A stretch of DNA of 64,000 nucleotides from Echinometra lucunter (Eukaryota > Echinodermata > Echinoidea > Camarodonta > Echinometridae): positions 31,539,853 to 31,603,852 of the forward strand of contig CM057156.1 in the NCBI GenBank assembly GCA_029962745.1, written 5' to 3'. Each line of letters begins with the position of its first letter. The stretch's first letter is position 1. Made by a program: the position numbers and the translations under genes. Of this stretch, positions 55,781 to 64,000 are shown piece after piece. The notes beneath the pieces were generated by a model. It saw nothing but the letters and a program-made list of their open reading frames with translations, did no database searches and was not told where the DNA came from.

Positions 55781-58700
55781 CGAAGCCTATCTTACTTGCA
55801 AGCAACAGGGCAGATACATTCGAGTTGACCTTCGTGAAAGAACTGCTCTATCGCCTGACGACAAATCTCTGCAATACAAAGTGAGAAAGATAATTTTAAC
55901 TAAACATAAAGGAGAAATGAAGAGAAAGAGAGAGAGAGGGGAAACAAGAGAAAAAGAGGGGAAACTAATGGTTAAAATGAAAATAACCATTTTCATTTTC
56001 ATGTCAAACTGAATGCTATTTGTCCATTTCCAATTTATACATTACTTCCATTCTTTTTTTACTCCGAGGTTGGGTACTCTTATCAAAATGATATGCTTAA
56101 AATACAAAGCGTGCCACATCATTAAAGGAGAATGCAACCTTGACATCAATGTGCTTCCGGTGAATGAAGAAAAACAAGAAGAGTAAACAGTGAAAATTTG
56201 AGCAAAATCGGACAATCTGTTCAAGAGTTATGAACTTTAAAATTTTAAGTTAATCCTTATTATAGGATCCTTAAATTGGCAACTTTGCCAGCATCTGTGA
56301 TGTCATCGTGGACAACTCTCCATTCATTTTGTACACAGAATTCAACATTTTCTTTATTTTCAAGAGAAATAAAAATTCTTTTGATTTATTGTTTGAGTAT
56401 GACATGGCTATATCGATTCTGCAAGCATATTGGGAAGAATTATATTGATTCCTGACCTGAAATTTCATATAAATCAATTTTTTGAAAAAGTATGTACAAA
56501 ATGAATTGAGAGTTGTCCACAATGACATCACAGATGCTGGCAAAGTTGCCAACTCAAGGATCCTCATAATAGGGATTTACTGAAACTTTCAAAATTCATA
56601 ACTCTTGAACCGATTGTCCGATTTTGCTCAAACTTTCACTATTTACTCTTCTTGGTCATCTTTATTCACTAAGAGCACACTGATGCTTGGGTTGCATTCT
56701 CCTTTAAGGGTGTTTATGGAAACTGACACACTCGTCATAACTTTGAGGAATAGTAGATGAAATTAAAACTCGCATTCTTCATCAAACAACATTCAGACAG
56801 GTTTTATTTCCATTTTCTTCAATTATTTCAACAAAATCGAGTAGTATACTTACGTTGAGATTTGTTTCGTGGGCTGCATATTGTATCGTTCATCATGATA
56901 TCGGTAACGCAACCGCATTTGTTGAAGAGATGCTGCTGAACACATGACTTGACACACGCACGGGTTGTATAGGCATACTCTGTAGATGTGAAGTTCGTCC
57001 GAGTTCCGTCCGTACAGTTTCCATGAGGTTTAGACAACCGCTTGAAGTTAGACTGAAAAATAGAATGAACTAACAAAGTCTGATTTGTAGATCAAATCTA
57101 CGTTTCAACATGGATATCGTTAGAGGTGTCATGGTCTGGTGGATATGTCACAAATTCTGAAAAAAGTCCGTCTGAGGATTAGATACCCCACCCCGCCCCG
57201 CCCTGTCCCGCCCCGCCCCACCCCGCCCGACACAGGCCTAGTACTGAATTGCATGGTTTGAATGGGTTTACTTTGTAGTAAAAGCATCAAAACATGCAAC
57301 CCATGACTGAAAATAGAGTAATATTCAAAGATTGCATGCAATTACAAATTACAAATGAAATTCGACAAATATTAATAAACTGATTAAACAGAATCAATTC
57401 TAAATCTATGTCATTAGAATTAAACAGAAAGGAAAAGAAGATAGAGGAGAGAGAAGGGAGTAGATAGAACAGGTAAAAGGAGATATGAAGAGAAAAAGAA
57501 AGAAGAAAGAAGAGCATAAAGATATAGAAAACCAGGTGGAGTTAGAGAAAAGATGGAGAAAAAAGAAAGAAAAACGAAAAACAAGCGAGATAGGAAAGAG
57601 AAAAAGAGAGAGGAAAGAAGGACATGAAGGAGGGAAGAAGAGTGGAAGAGATAGAAAGCCACTCACAGTCACTGAGGTAAGACCCTGGCAAATGATTATG
57701 AATGAGTTGTTAAACGTATGCTGCAATATACACTATATCATGGCAAGTAACATCGATGACACCTATACCGTGTGGCAAGCCGTTTTAACATTTAATCCTA
57801 TTTCTTGATATCAAGAATTCGATTTCTTGATATAATGAATTCATTTCTTGATATCAAGAATTCGAATTCTTGATATCAAGAAATGGTTTTGTGTAGTTAA
57901 GCAATTGTAATTCTTGATATCAAGAAATGAATTCTACTTTGTCATCTCTTCTGTATCCAGGTATCGGAGCCAACACGCGGAAAACAAATATCATCATGTA
58001 AAATAAAGCAATACAGCGTTAACAAAACCGTATCAAGAAATGAATTCTTGATATCAAGAAATAGGATTAAATGTTAAAACGGCTTGCCATAATACCGTAT
58101 GATAAAGTATAGATGACAAAGAAGTGATGCATTTCAAGTCCAACAATGATGTTTATTGATACATCAAATTTTCGACGCAAACATACGTCTTCCTCTGGCT
58201 TTATTCGTGTAAACCCTGAAGAAGACGTGTTTGCGTCGAAAATTTGGTATATCGACAAACATTACTGTATGACTTTTTTGGACTTGAAAATGCTTTACTT
58301 TTCTACTTCTGTATCGGAGCCAACACGCGGAATACAAATATTATCATGCAAAGTAAAGCAATACAGCGTTAACAAAACCGTAAATATTACATCTAAAGTT
58401 CAGTTATGTCCAGCTATAACTATAGTTGGAGGTCGTCATGGACATGGACGACCTGTGCTGAGCCTATTCGTCTTCATCATTAGCCTGAGTCATACCGCAA
58501 GATCCAACTGCGACCCGATTTCTGCACTAAATTATCCCAACTGAGGTTCCGAATAATGAAATGAATACCATAATAGAATTTTGTTTTACTGTAAGGATTT
58601 CAGATAGAGTAAAGGCCAAATCGGCAGCAAATCGTAAGACCATCGCAAGGATAACGTCACTACGATTTGGATTTGTTATAGCCTTTCATTCCACAAGGAG

Positions 58701-60573
58701 GCTGGTGATAATCCAGAAATTTCAAGTTAGTATCTATAGGACTATTCAGAGCTTTGACCATTGATATTTCACATCAATTTGATGAATGAATGCTCATATC
58801 AAATATTCTATTTTTTTTCCAAAACTGGATCGTAGGACTGGATCGTAGACAGCTCATACAGTGTGCAGTGAGCTTTATATTCTAAACCGACTTCTGATTG
58901 ACAGATCGATGCGTGGCCATTCGGATTTATTAAGTATGATTTAAAAAAAAACACACATGCACACTTTTGTAACAATATGCCCAGAGCACGTTTATTCATT
59001 TGATGTACGATAAAAAAAGCAATGTAGATAACATGCCTTGCTCAAGGGCATAAGTGCCATGCCGGGGATCGAACCCCCGATTCTCGCCTCTCCAGTCAGT
59101 CGCCTTAACGACTGGACCACGGCACCTTGGAATTCGTCCACTATATCGATCTCTTAGCGGTCTGTTATCGGTCTGTTAGCGGTCTCACTGCAATGTGACC
59201 AGGGTAGTAATGAAGAATAGATTGACTGACTCCTATTCAAGCGAATTAAATGTTCATGAGAAATTTATGTCTCAATATCATACAGCGTGCAAATTTTCTT
59301 TACACCGCATGTACCTAATTCCGGTTATTGGTTTACGGACTACAAATTGAATAACAAATGCAATACAATATTTATCGTAGAAGCTGTAATAATGCATCAG
59401 ATTTTATGACATATAACCATGCAGTATAGACTGAAAGAAATTTCGTTCGCATTTATGCTTTTGTATTTTTCTGCATGTTTAATTCTTATTGATCACAAGG
59501 TAGATAGATAATAGATGTTTTCAGTAATCGATTTTTCCGTGTATACTATTGCAATAATATCATTTTATAGAATATCATCTCTTTCACTGTATTTAACTTC
59601 ATGTGAAGCGCATAGGGGATTTTTAAGAGAAGTATTATGCGTATAAAATTCCCTCCTCTTCAAAAGAGATCATATAGTAATTAGTGCATTATAGATTCAT
59701 ACCCTCTGAGCCTGAACGTCAAAAGAGTCCGCACTCTTAATTTCTGATTAAATATCTTGACAATATTAATGTCCTATCAGTCTATACCAGCATTACATTA
59801 GAAAGAGTGTAAATTCAGTGAGAAACGTTAAAGAGCAAGGTCTCTATTATCAGTGATCATATGCATGCAAACAAAAGATAGTTAAAGAATAAGGAAGGAA
59901 ATGATGAAAGAAATCATTCCTTCAGCTATCAGCACCCGTACGTCCTCGTCAACAATATCGTTTTCATCGTATTTACAATAGTGATAATACAACGGTAATG
60001 GAAATGATGATGACAATAACTTACACACTAAGAAAAAATTGCACCCTAAATGCAACACTGGCTGCACCTTTTTGGGTGCAATCTTGCACCCCGGACCAAA
60101 AAGGTGCAAAAATGCACCTTTTTGTTCCTGTTTGCACCCTGAAATGCACCCTGAAAGGTGCAACTTTGCGCCTTTTAGGGTGCAGAGATTTTTGCGTACA
60201 AAAAGGTGCAAATTTGCACCTTCTCTAAAGGGTGCAACTCTGCACCCTTTAGGATGCAAAATGCCGCTCATTGCACTTTTAAAGGTGCAAAAAGCTTGTA
60301 AAAGGTGCAAATTTGCACCCTAAAAGGTGATCCCAGTGTTGCATTTGAAGGGTGCAAGATTGCACCTTTTTTCTTAATGTGTACAGTGTACTAGTTAATA
60401 CGACGGCTACGACTACTACTACTACTACCATGACTACTACTACGATTTTTTTTACGAAGTATTCACTGTAATCCCAAGTACATTGTTATAAAATGATTAC
60501 AACAATGATCATCCCCATCATCATAACCATCATTATCATCATCACCATCATCATCATCACCATCATCATCACC

Positions 60574-60607
<34 letters not shown>

Positions 60608-60844
60608 CAATCGTCATCATCATCATCCCCATCATCATCATCACCATCATCACAATCGTCATCATCATAATTATACCCACCTGTCTGATGCCGATGTCGG
60701 TTGCCTTTCCCGTCGAGGCGACTATACCATCATCCTCGGGGAAGGGGAACACGTTAGGAGGATGGATGGCCACTCGAACCCCGGCCTCTTGGGCGAAGAG
60801 TCCAACGTATTCCGGCTGCTCTGTGAACAGTGTCAAGTGAAGAC
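48238..60844 (-). CDS. Gene C: DEG/ENaC-family sodium channel subunit (C-terminal part; 5' exons off window)
   Basis: Seven exons visible (60844-60681, 57052-56854, 55868-55796, 50207-50150, 49522-49455, 49203-49128, 48402-48238), about 267 residues to the TGA at 48238-48240. Phases and most exon lengths match gene B. A canonical AATAAA on the minus strand at 48169-48164 lies about 70 nt past the stop. TM2 carries G-F-S at the filter. Upstream exons (TM1 and first ectodomain half) must lie right of 64000. The exon 56854-57052 is a fusion of two exons that are separate in genes A and B. Same orientation as A and B, so the three form a head-to-tail cluster. Confidence 0.9.
48475..48730. repeat. 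Pyrimidine-rich tract
   Basis: About 250 bp, mostly T/C on the plus strand (purine-rich in gene C sense RNA), in the last intron of gene C. Long apparent ORFs here are compositional. Confidence 0.8.
49128..49203 (-). CDS. Gene C exon, pre-TM2 strand
   Basis: 76 nt, phase 2 in and 0 out, reading K-N-L-A-R-V-R-I-Y-F-E-E-L-N-Y-E-Q, the strongly conserved family segment before TM2. Donor GTAAGTTA. Confidence 0.94.
49455..49522 (-). CDS. Gene C exon, ectodomain helix
   Basis: 68 nt, phase 0 in and 2 out, reading V-H-L-K-S-R-L-T-N-E-K-A-K-R and onward. Acceptor ACTCCAG, donor GTAAGT. Confidence 0.9.
50150..50207 (-). CDS. Gene C exon, W-P-S segment
   Basis: 58 nt, phase 2 in and 0 out, reading E-T-L-Y-V-T-A-V-T-S-A-L-W-P-S-E-R-Y-E. 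The acceptor at 50208-50209 (TCTTAAG) was chosen because it keeps frame; an AG two bases downstream would not. Confidence 0.9.
50279..50424. mobile_element. MITE with TTTCAT(T/A)(G/A)AACTTGTTATC ends
   Basis: Imperfect inverted ends (CCCGTTTCATTGAACTTG and complement) around ATTGGCTGAAAGC, a CCAAT box as in the GGGAGCG family. In the gene C intron beside exon 49455-49522. Confidence 0.65.
50602..50805 (-). mobile_element. Retroposon 3' remnant with ATT/GAG microsatellite tail
   Basis: The minus strand reads TGTAAAGCGCATTGAAATG then a tail of TCC, TCA and ATT triplets, like the CR1/L2-type 3' end at 62205-62675. The triplet tail spans about 100 bp. Confidence 0.55.
51271..51558. mobile_element. 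Foldback element saturated with GAGTGAATA words
   Basis: Ends TTACTCTCTTAAAAAA and TTTTTTTAAATAGAGTAA, arms with GTGAACGCATTC / GAATGCGTTCAC, interior of (A)GAGTGAATA variants and complements around a GATCATTGAGGT hairpin. 288 bp. Confidence 0.8.
51559..53840. other. Gene C intron, mostly unrecognised
   Basis: Contains a small inverted repeat at 52045-52095 (TTGACACAAATT/GGTTTGTGTCAA) and a phrase TTTTCAGCTTGGTTGCCCAA shared by about 52365 and 53604. No exon-like ORF recognised. Confidence 0.5.
53846..54361. mobile_element. GC-rich foldback element (CGTACGG/TACGAT words), copy 1
   Basis: Weak inverted ends (GCCTGGTTTACATTT / AAATGTGAAGTAGGCC). The interior is dense in CGTAC, TACGAT, ATCGTA and CCGTAGCCCGTAGCC. 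Clearly more GC-rich than the surroundings. Open frames on both strands look compositional. Confidence 0.65.
54534..55149. mobile_element. GC-rich foldback element (CGTACGG/TACGAT words), copy 2
   Basis: Shares CGTAGCCCGTAGCCACCTACG and neighbouring phrases with 53846-54361. Its left part is the inverted complement of its right part. No transposase. Confidence 0.65.
55662..55779. repeat. TA/GA microsatellite with 24-bp palindrome
   Basis: GAAACG-(AT)n-CGTTTC palindrome (55662-55685), then TA and about 69 bp of GA, ending about 17 bp from a gene C splice donor. Confidence 0.9.
55796..55868 (-). CDS. Gene C exon, Cys-rich C-x-C segment
   Basis: 73 nt, phase 1 in and 2 out, ending E-C-I-C-P-V-A-C-K. 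A roughly 69-bp GA/CT microsatellite starts about 17 bp into the following intron. Confidence 0.92.
56126..56703. mobile_element. 578-bp foldback element flanked by TTAA (second copy)
   Basis: Same ends, arms and length as 14991-15569. TTAA on both sides (56122-56125, 56704-56707). In the gene C intron between exons 55796-55868 and 56854-57052. Confidence 0.8.
56854..57052 (-). CDS. Gene C fused exon (equivalent to gene A exons 7+8)
   Basis: 199 nt, phase 0 in and 1 out. The first half (L-S-K-P-H-G-N-C) matches gene A exon 7 and the second half (A-C-V-K-S-C-V-Q-Q and N-K-C-G-C) matches gene A exon 8, with no intron between. One C-x-C is retained. The acceptor follows a TTTTTC tract. Confidence 0.93.
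57185..57232. repeat. (CCCGC)n pentamer repeat, G-quadruplex-prone on gene C sense strand
   Basis: About nine CCCGC/CCCAC units. The minus (sense) strand carries repeated GGGG runs, about 130 bp upstream of the acceptor of the fused exon. Confidence 0.85.
57416..57665. repeat. Purine-rich tract
   Basis: About 250 bp of almost only A/G on the plus strand, so pyrimidine-rich in gene C sense RNA. Non-coding. Confidence 0.8.
57773..58089. mobile_element. Foldback element of TTCTTGATATCAAGAA palindromes
   Basis: Inverted arms of about 45 bp (TGGCAAGCCGTTTTAACATT start), inner TTCTTGATATCAAGAA units on each side, and a central core (57942-58030) nearly the same as 58300-58385 outside the element. 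Confidence 0.8.
58155..58255. repeat. Hairpin with TTTTCGACGCAAACA arms
   Basis: Arms of about 30 bp (ATCAAATTTTCGACGCAAAC and complement) with a loop of about 25 bp. Confidence 0.65.
59010..59126 (-). mobile_element. tRNA-derived SINE
   Basis: The minus strand begins GGTGCCGTGGTCCAGTCG, has box B GGGGGTTCGATCCCCGGC, then TATGCCCTTGAGCAAGGC and a T-rich end. Related to 2295-2424. Confidence 0.75.
59130..60020. other. Gene C intron, nothing recognised
   Basis: AT-rich intronic sequence without exon-like ORFs or repeats I can define. Confidence 0.5.
60022..60383. mobile_element. Foldback element saturated with GGTGCA/TGCACC words
   Basis: Inverted ends TACACACTAAGAAAAAA and complement. The interior holds more than 20 variants of AAAGGTGCAAAAATGCACC. 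362 bp. Confidence 0.8.
60495..60680. repeat. (ATC)n/(ACC)n microsatellite
   Basis: About 185 bp of ATC/ACC triplets running up to the donor of the gene C exon 60681-60844. Confidence 0.9.
60681..60844 (-). CDS. Gene C exon, I-H-P-P segment
   Basis: 164 nt, phase 1 in and 0 out, reading G-V-R-V-A-I-H-P-P-N-V-F-P-F-P and D-D-G-I. Same size and phase as gene A exon 6 and gene B exon 8. The hAT-like element 60876-63559 begins about 30 bp upstream of its acceptor, and an ATC-rich repeat starts at its donor. Confidence 0.93.
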
Positions 60845-60875
60845 CTGCGGCGAATCAGACGAGCTCAGATGAACC

Positions 60876-63559
60876 CAGGGGCGTAGCTAGACCTTTTTCA
60901 GTGGGGGGGGGGGGGGGGTGTAGAGGCCACTGATTACCGACAAACATTATTACCGATTACCAACATCTATTACTTGAACCGTCTATAGCCCATGGGGCAC
61001 TTTTCAATTGTGTGCCTCTATCACATTTTCCTTCGTCTCTCCTACACATTTTCATTCAATTTCAACCAGATTTGGTGATTTAAATATGAGCGAACGAGAC
61101 GAGCGAGGCGAGCAAGGAAATGATGCTATTTGCTCATTGGCATACGGACTTGCGGACTGACTATATTTTGTCATCAAAATACATCTTGAACAATAAGATA
61201 TCTAAATGAGCCTATTCGGTCACCTCGCTTGCAAGCGAGGAAAAATGAATATCCTCTTTATCGTGGTAAAAGTGATGATTCTTTATCAAAATATGCGATG
61301 GGCCTATTAGATATCTAGATTATTTTTGTCCCCTCGCTTGTCGAATTCATTCGCTTTCAAAACCATGCTGTCTCTAAATATGATACGAGCGAGCGAAGCG
61401 AGGGAGGAAAAATATATATACTCCATTTTATCGTTGAGGTGATTATTCTTCATCAAAGTATACGATGTTCCGAAAGGTATCTAAATTATATATTTAGTCA
61501 CCTCGCTTGCCGAATTCGTTCGCTTTCAAAAACTATCCTGTATCTAAATATTATACGAGCGAGCGAAGCGAGCGAGGAAAAATATTCTCCTTTTCATGGT
61601 TGAGGTGATTATTCTTCATCAAAGAATGGCCGAAAGGTATCTAAATCATATATCTGGTCACCTCGCTTGCCCGATCTCGTATTTGAATATTGTACGAGGG
61701 GGCGCAGCGAGCGAGGAAAAATATACACCTTTTTCATGTTATTTCGTTGAAATACACTTTGGCCAGTATTAGATATCTAAATCATCTATTCGGTCACCTT
61801 GCTTGCCGAATTCATTTGCTTGCAAAAACTATCCTGTATCTAAATATTATACAAGCGAGCGAAGCGAGCGAGGACAAAATATATACTCCTTTTCATGACT
61901 GAGGTGATTATTCATTCTTCATTAAAATACACGACGGGCCGGAAGGTATCTAAATTATATTCCAAAACGATCCCCTTTTTCAATATCATACGAGTGAGCG
62001 CAGCGAGCGAGGAAAACTATACACTCTTTTCATGCTATTTCGTCAAAATACACTTAGGCCAGTAAGATATCTAAATCATATATTCGGTAACCTCGCTTGC
62101 CGAATTATTTTGCTTTTCCTAAACCATCCCGTATGTGAATAATATACGAGCGAGCACAGCGAGTGAGAAAATTTATACACCCTTTTCCATAGAATAACTA
62201 AAAAATCTGAACACATTACCCATTTCTCTTCACTGGCTCCAGATCCATGAAAGAATTATCTTCAAAGTTCTTCTTCTTGTCTTTAAAATTATTCACGGTC
62301 TAGCTCTATCCTATCTTCAAGATCTCATTTCTCTCCGTTCATCATCTTCTTCAGCAACTCAACGTCTCCGTTCTGCTTCTATTGCCCACCTGCAACTATC
62401 ACCTGGACCCCGTACCATGACCCGTTATGGTGATCGTGCCTTTTCTTCCCATGCCCCAAAACTCTGGAACAATCTTCCCATCTACATTCGTGAGGCCTCC
62501 ACTATAGACTCATTCAAAACACTTCTTAAGACTCATCTTGTTAGGCAATCCTCTTCTTAGTTAATGTATTTTATATGTGTTCTTCCACTTTTTTCTGTTT
62601 TGCTCTCTTTTTCTCATGCGCTTAGAAACATTGTATTAAGCGCAATATAAATGTTACATATTATTATTATTATTATTTTGTCATAAAAATACATTTAAAC
62701 ATATAAGATATCCAAATTATGTATTCGATTGTCTATTTGCCAAAAGAACGAAACCATCTATCATCTATACGAGCTAGTGCAGCGAGCGAGGCAAATTATA
62801 CACTCTTCTTAATGGTAGAATTCTTAATTCGTTATCAAAATACGCTCCTATAAGATATTTAAATAATATTCGATCACCTATTTGCCAAATATTTGGGCAC
62901 CTCGCTTGCTGTTTCTACCAGGGCGAAGCGAGCGACCGACAAAATAATGCTATACTTTCTATAAATACTGTAGATTCCAGTCCGGACTCGATAGAGGGCT
63001 GGGTAACTCGATTCCTGGACGACCCCATCATCACGGTACCCTATCGTCGGTATACAGAGAGCGCACCAATTGCGTAATATCAAAACTTGCCAATGATGAT
63101 GAAGGATCAAGCAAGAATACCCGACAAAGTACAGCCGGGACAGCCCTTCCTGACCCGACATGGTCCATCATTCCCCCCGACTCAACGTCTGCACCGTACC
63201 CGCGCAAGCACAACCTCGGAACCTCTCTTTCTCTCTCCGAGACTTTTTCTCCTCTTTACCTTGTCATCATCGTTTTTCTTATCCTTTTTTTTTTCTCTTT
63301 TCTTTTTCTTTTTTTTTTCCTTTTCTTTTTCTTTTCTTTTTCCCTATTTCTTCTCTCCATTTCCTTTTCTCTTTTTCTTCTTCTCCCTTTTTCCTTTCTT
63401 TTTTCTTTCCCATTCTCATTTTTTTCTCTCCCCCTTTTTCATTTTCCCCGACGACAGAGCAGATTTACTGACGATATCCTGAGCAGTGGGGGGGGGGGGG
63501 GGGGGGTCACACCCCCCTCCCCACCCCCCCCCCCCCCCCCCCCGCTAGCTACGGCCCTG
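60876..63559. mobile_element. hAT-like element with monomer array and nested non-LTR fragment
   Basis: Ends CAGGGGCGTAGCTAG and CTAGCTACGGCCCTG; flanking 8-mers gatgaacc/catgaacc match at 7 of 8. G tract after the left end, G and C tracts before the right. About ten monomers with GAGCGAGCGAAGCGAGCGAG-type words, same family as 5618-7124, interrupted by a CR1/L2-like fragment at about 62205-62675. A pyrimidine-rich tract lies at 63215-63450. Confidence 0.9.
62205..62675 (+). mobile_element. CR1/L2-like non-LTR retrotransposon 3' end (truncated)
   Basis: One plus-strand frame reads L-H-W-L-Q-I-H-E-R-I-I-F-K-V-L-L-L, later L-A-L-S-Y-L-Q-D-L and Y-G-D-R-A-F-S-S-H-A-P-K-L-W-N-N-L-P, the typical C-terminus of such reverse transcriptase proteins. 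A stop and a short 3' UTR with GCGCAATATAAATG and an ATT repeat tail follow. The 5' part is absent, so it is inactive. Confidence 0.88.
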
Positions 63560-63567
63560 CATGAACC

Positions 63568-64000
63568 GTTATTGCCTGCATTTTCGAAAGGATAAAAGTT
63601 TTTTCTTTGTATAGGATTATTGAATTCACCCATCATTATTGCACAATACAATATTATGTTGATAATTAATTTAAAACCACCATCGGTTAGTATAGGATAA
63701 GAGCTTTGTTTCTTTTCTTTACTTTTTCCCTTTTTTATACATTCCAAGTTTATTTGATTTACTATACGTGAAACGTGAAATAGATCTGTTTACCAAGTTT
63801 TTGCGAACTGTTGTTGAACACAAGTTTCCCTTGATAACTCAGAAGCTTGCCAGGACTACTTACCCGACATAGCAACAACTAATATGAATTTACACACATA
63901 TATATATGCAAACTGGATTCCATTATGCATAACATGTGATGTGAATAGTTGGTATAACCAAGGGTTCTGGAGAGGAACGTGCATTCAAATACATTAGCTG
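63568..64000. other. Gene C upstream intron; segment shared with the gene B last intron
   Basis: 63795-63995 resembles 20860-21006 plus 21167-21230, with the MITE 21006-21163 absent. Either a dispersed repeat or a paralogous intron piece. No exon seen. Confidence 0.5.

Noticed and set aside
57781..58089. Long palindrome as a replication origin
   Set aside because: It is bounded by inverted arms like the other foldback elements; nothing indicates origin function.
58146..58544. 132-residue open frame with C-P-A-I-T-I-V-G-G-R
   Set aside because: It spans a hairpin and a repeat-derived segment, on the opposite strand inside a gene C intron. I recognise no family, and there is no splice or promoter support.
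63087..63482. Phe/Ser-rich open frames of 103-131 residues
   Set aside because: Pyrimidine-rich tract at the right end of a hAT-like element.

Overview
This 64 kb window looks like an AT-rich, intron-rich and very repeat-rich genome of a marine deuterostome invertebrate. A sea-urchin-like echinoderm is my best guess, inferred from the repeat style and the ion-channel family; no species marker is visible. The only protein-coding genes I can support are three DEG/ENaC (amiloride-sensitive, epithelial sodium channel) genes in tandem, all on the minus strand. Short exons with conserved sizes and intron phases are scattered through introns packed with transposable elements.

Layout, left to right. 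(1) 1-12154: gene A, ten exons from the start codon to the conserved W-P-S segment; the TM2 end lies left of the window. Its extracellular domain carries a long Gly/Asp/Glu-rich plus Ser/Thr-rich insertion. (2) 12155-20421: intergenic, with foldback elements, hAT-like elements and microsatellites. (3) 20422-42197: gene B, fifteen exons, start to stop (about 632 residues). A 500-N scaffold gap (32328-32827) sits inside it, and 27858-32327 is repeated almost exactly at 32828-37290. Exons 7-10 therefore appear twice, each copy with its own frameshifts, which is best explained as two haplotypes placed side by side. (4) 42198-48237: intergenic. (5) 48238 to beyond 64000: the last seven exons of gene C, including TM2, stop and a polyadenylation signal.

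The introns are the other story. At least seven hAT-like non-autonomous elements can be delimited by CAG(G/T)GGCG-type ends, G/C homopolymer tracts and 8-bp target duplications. Two of them hold arrays of about 140-185-bp monomers built around the word GAGCGAGCGxAGCGAGCGAG, and that word recurs in elements with different ends. There are also SINEs, a CR1/L2-like non-LTR 3' end, MITEs flanked by TAA, CTG or TTAA, and foldback elements each saturated with one short word and its reverse complement. Several elements abut splice sites of the channel genes.

Each gene product would be one subunit of a trimeric cation channel: short cytosolic N-terminus with the His-Gly gating motif, TM1, large Cys-rich ectodomain, and TM2 with the G-x-S selectivity filter. 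Nothing in the sequence identifies the ligand or stimulus.
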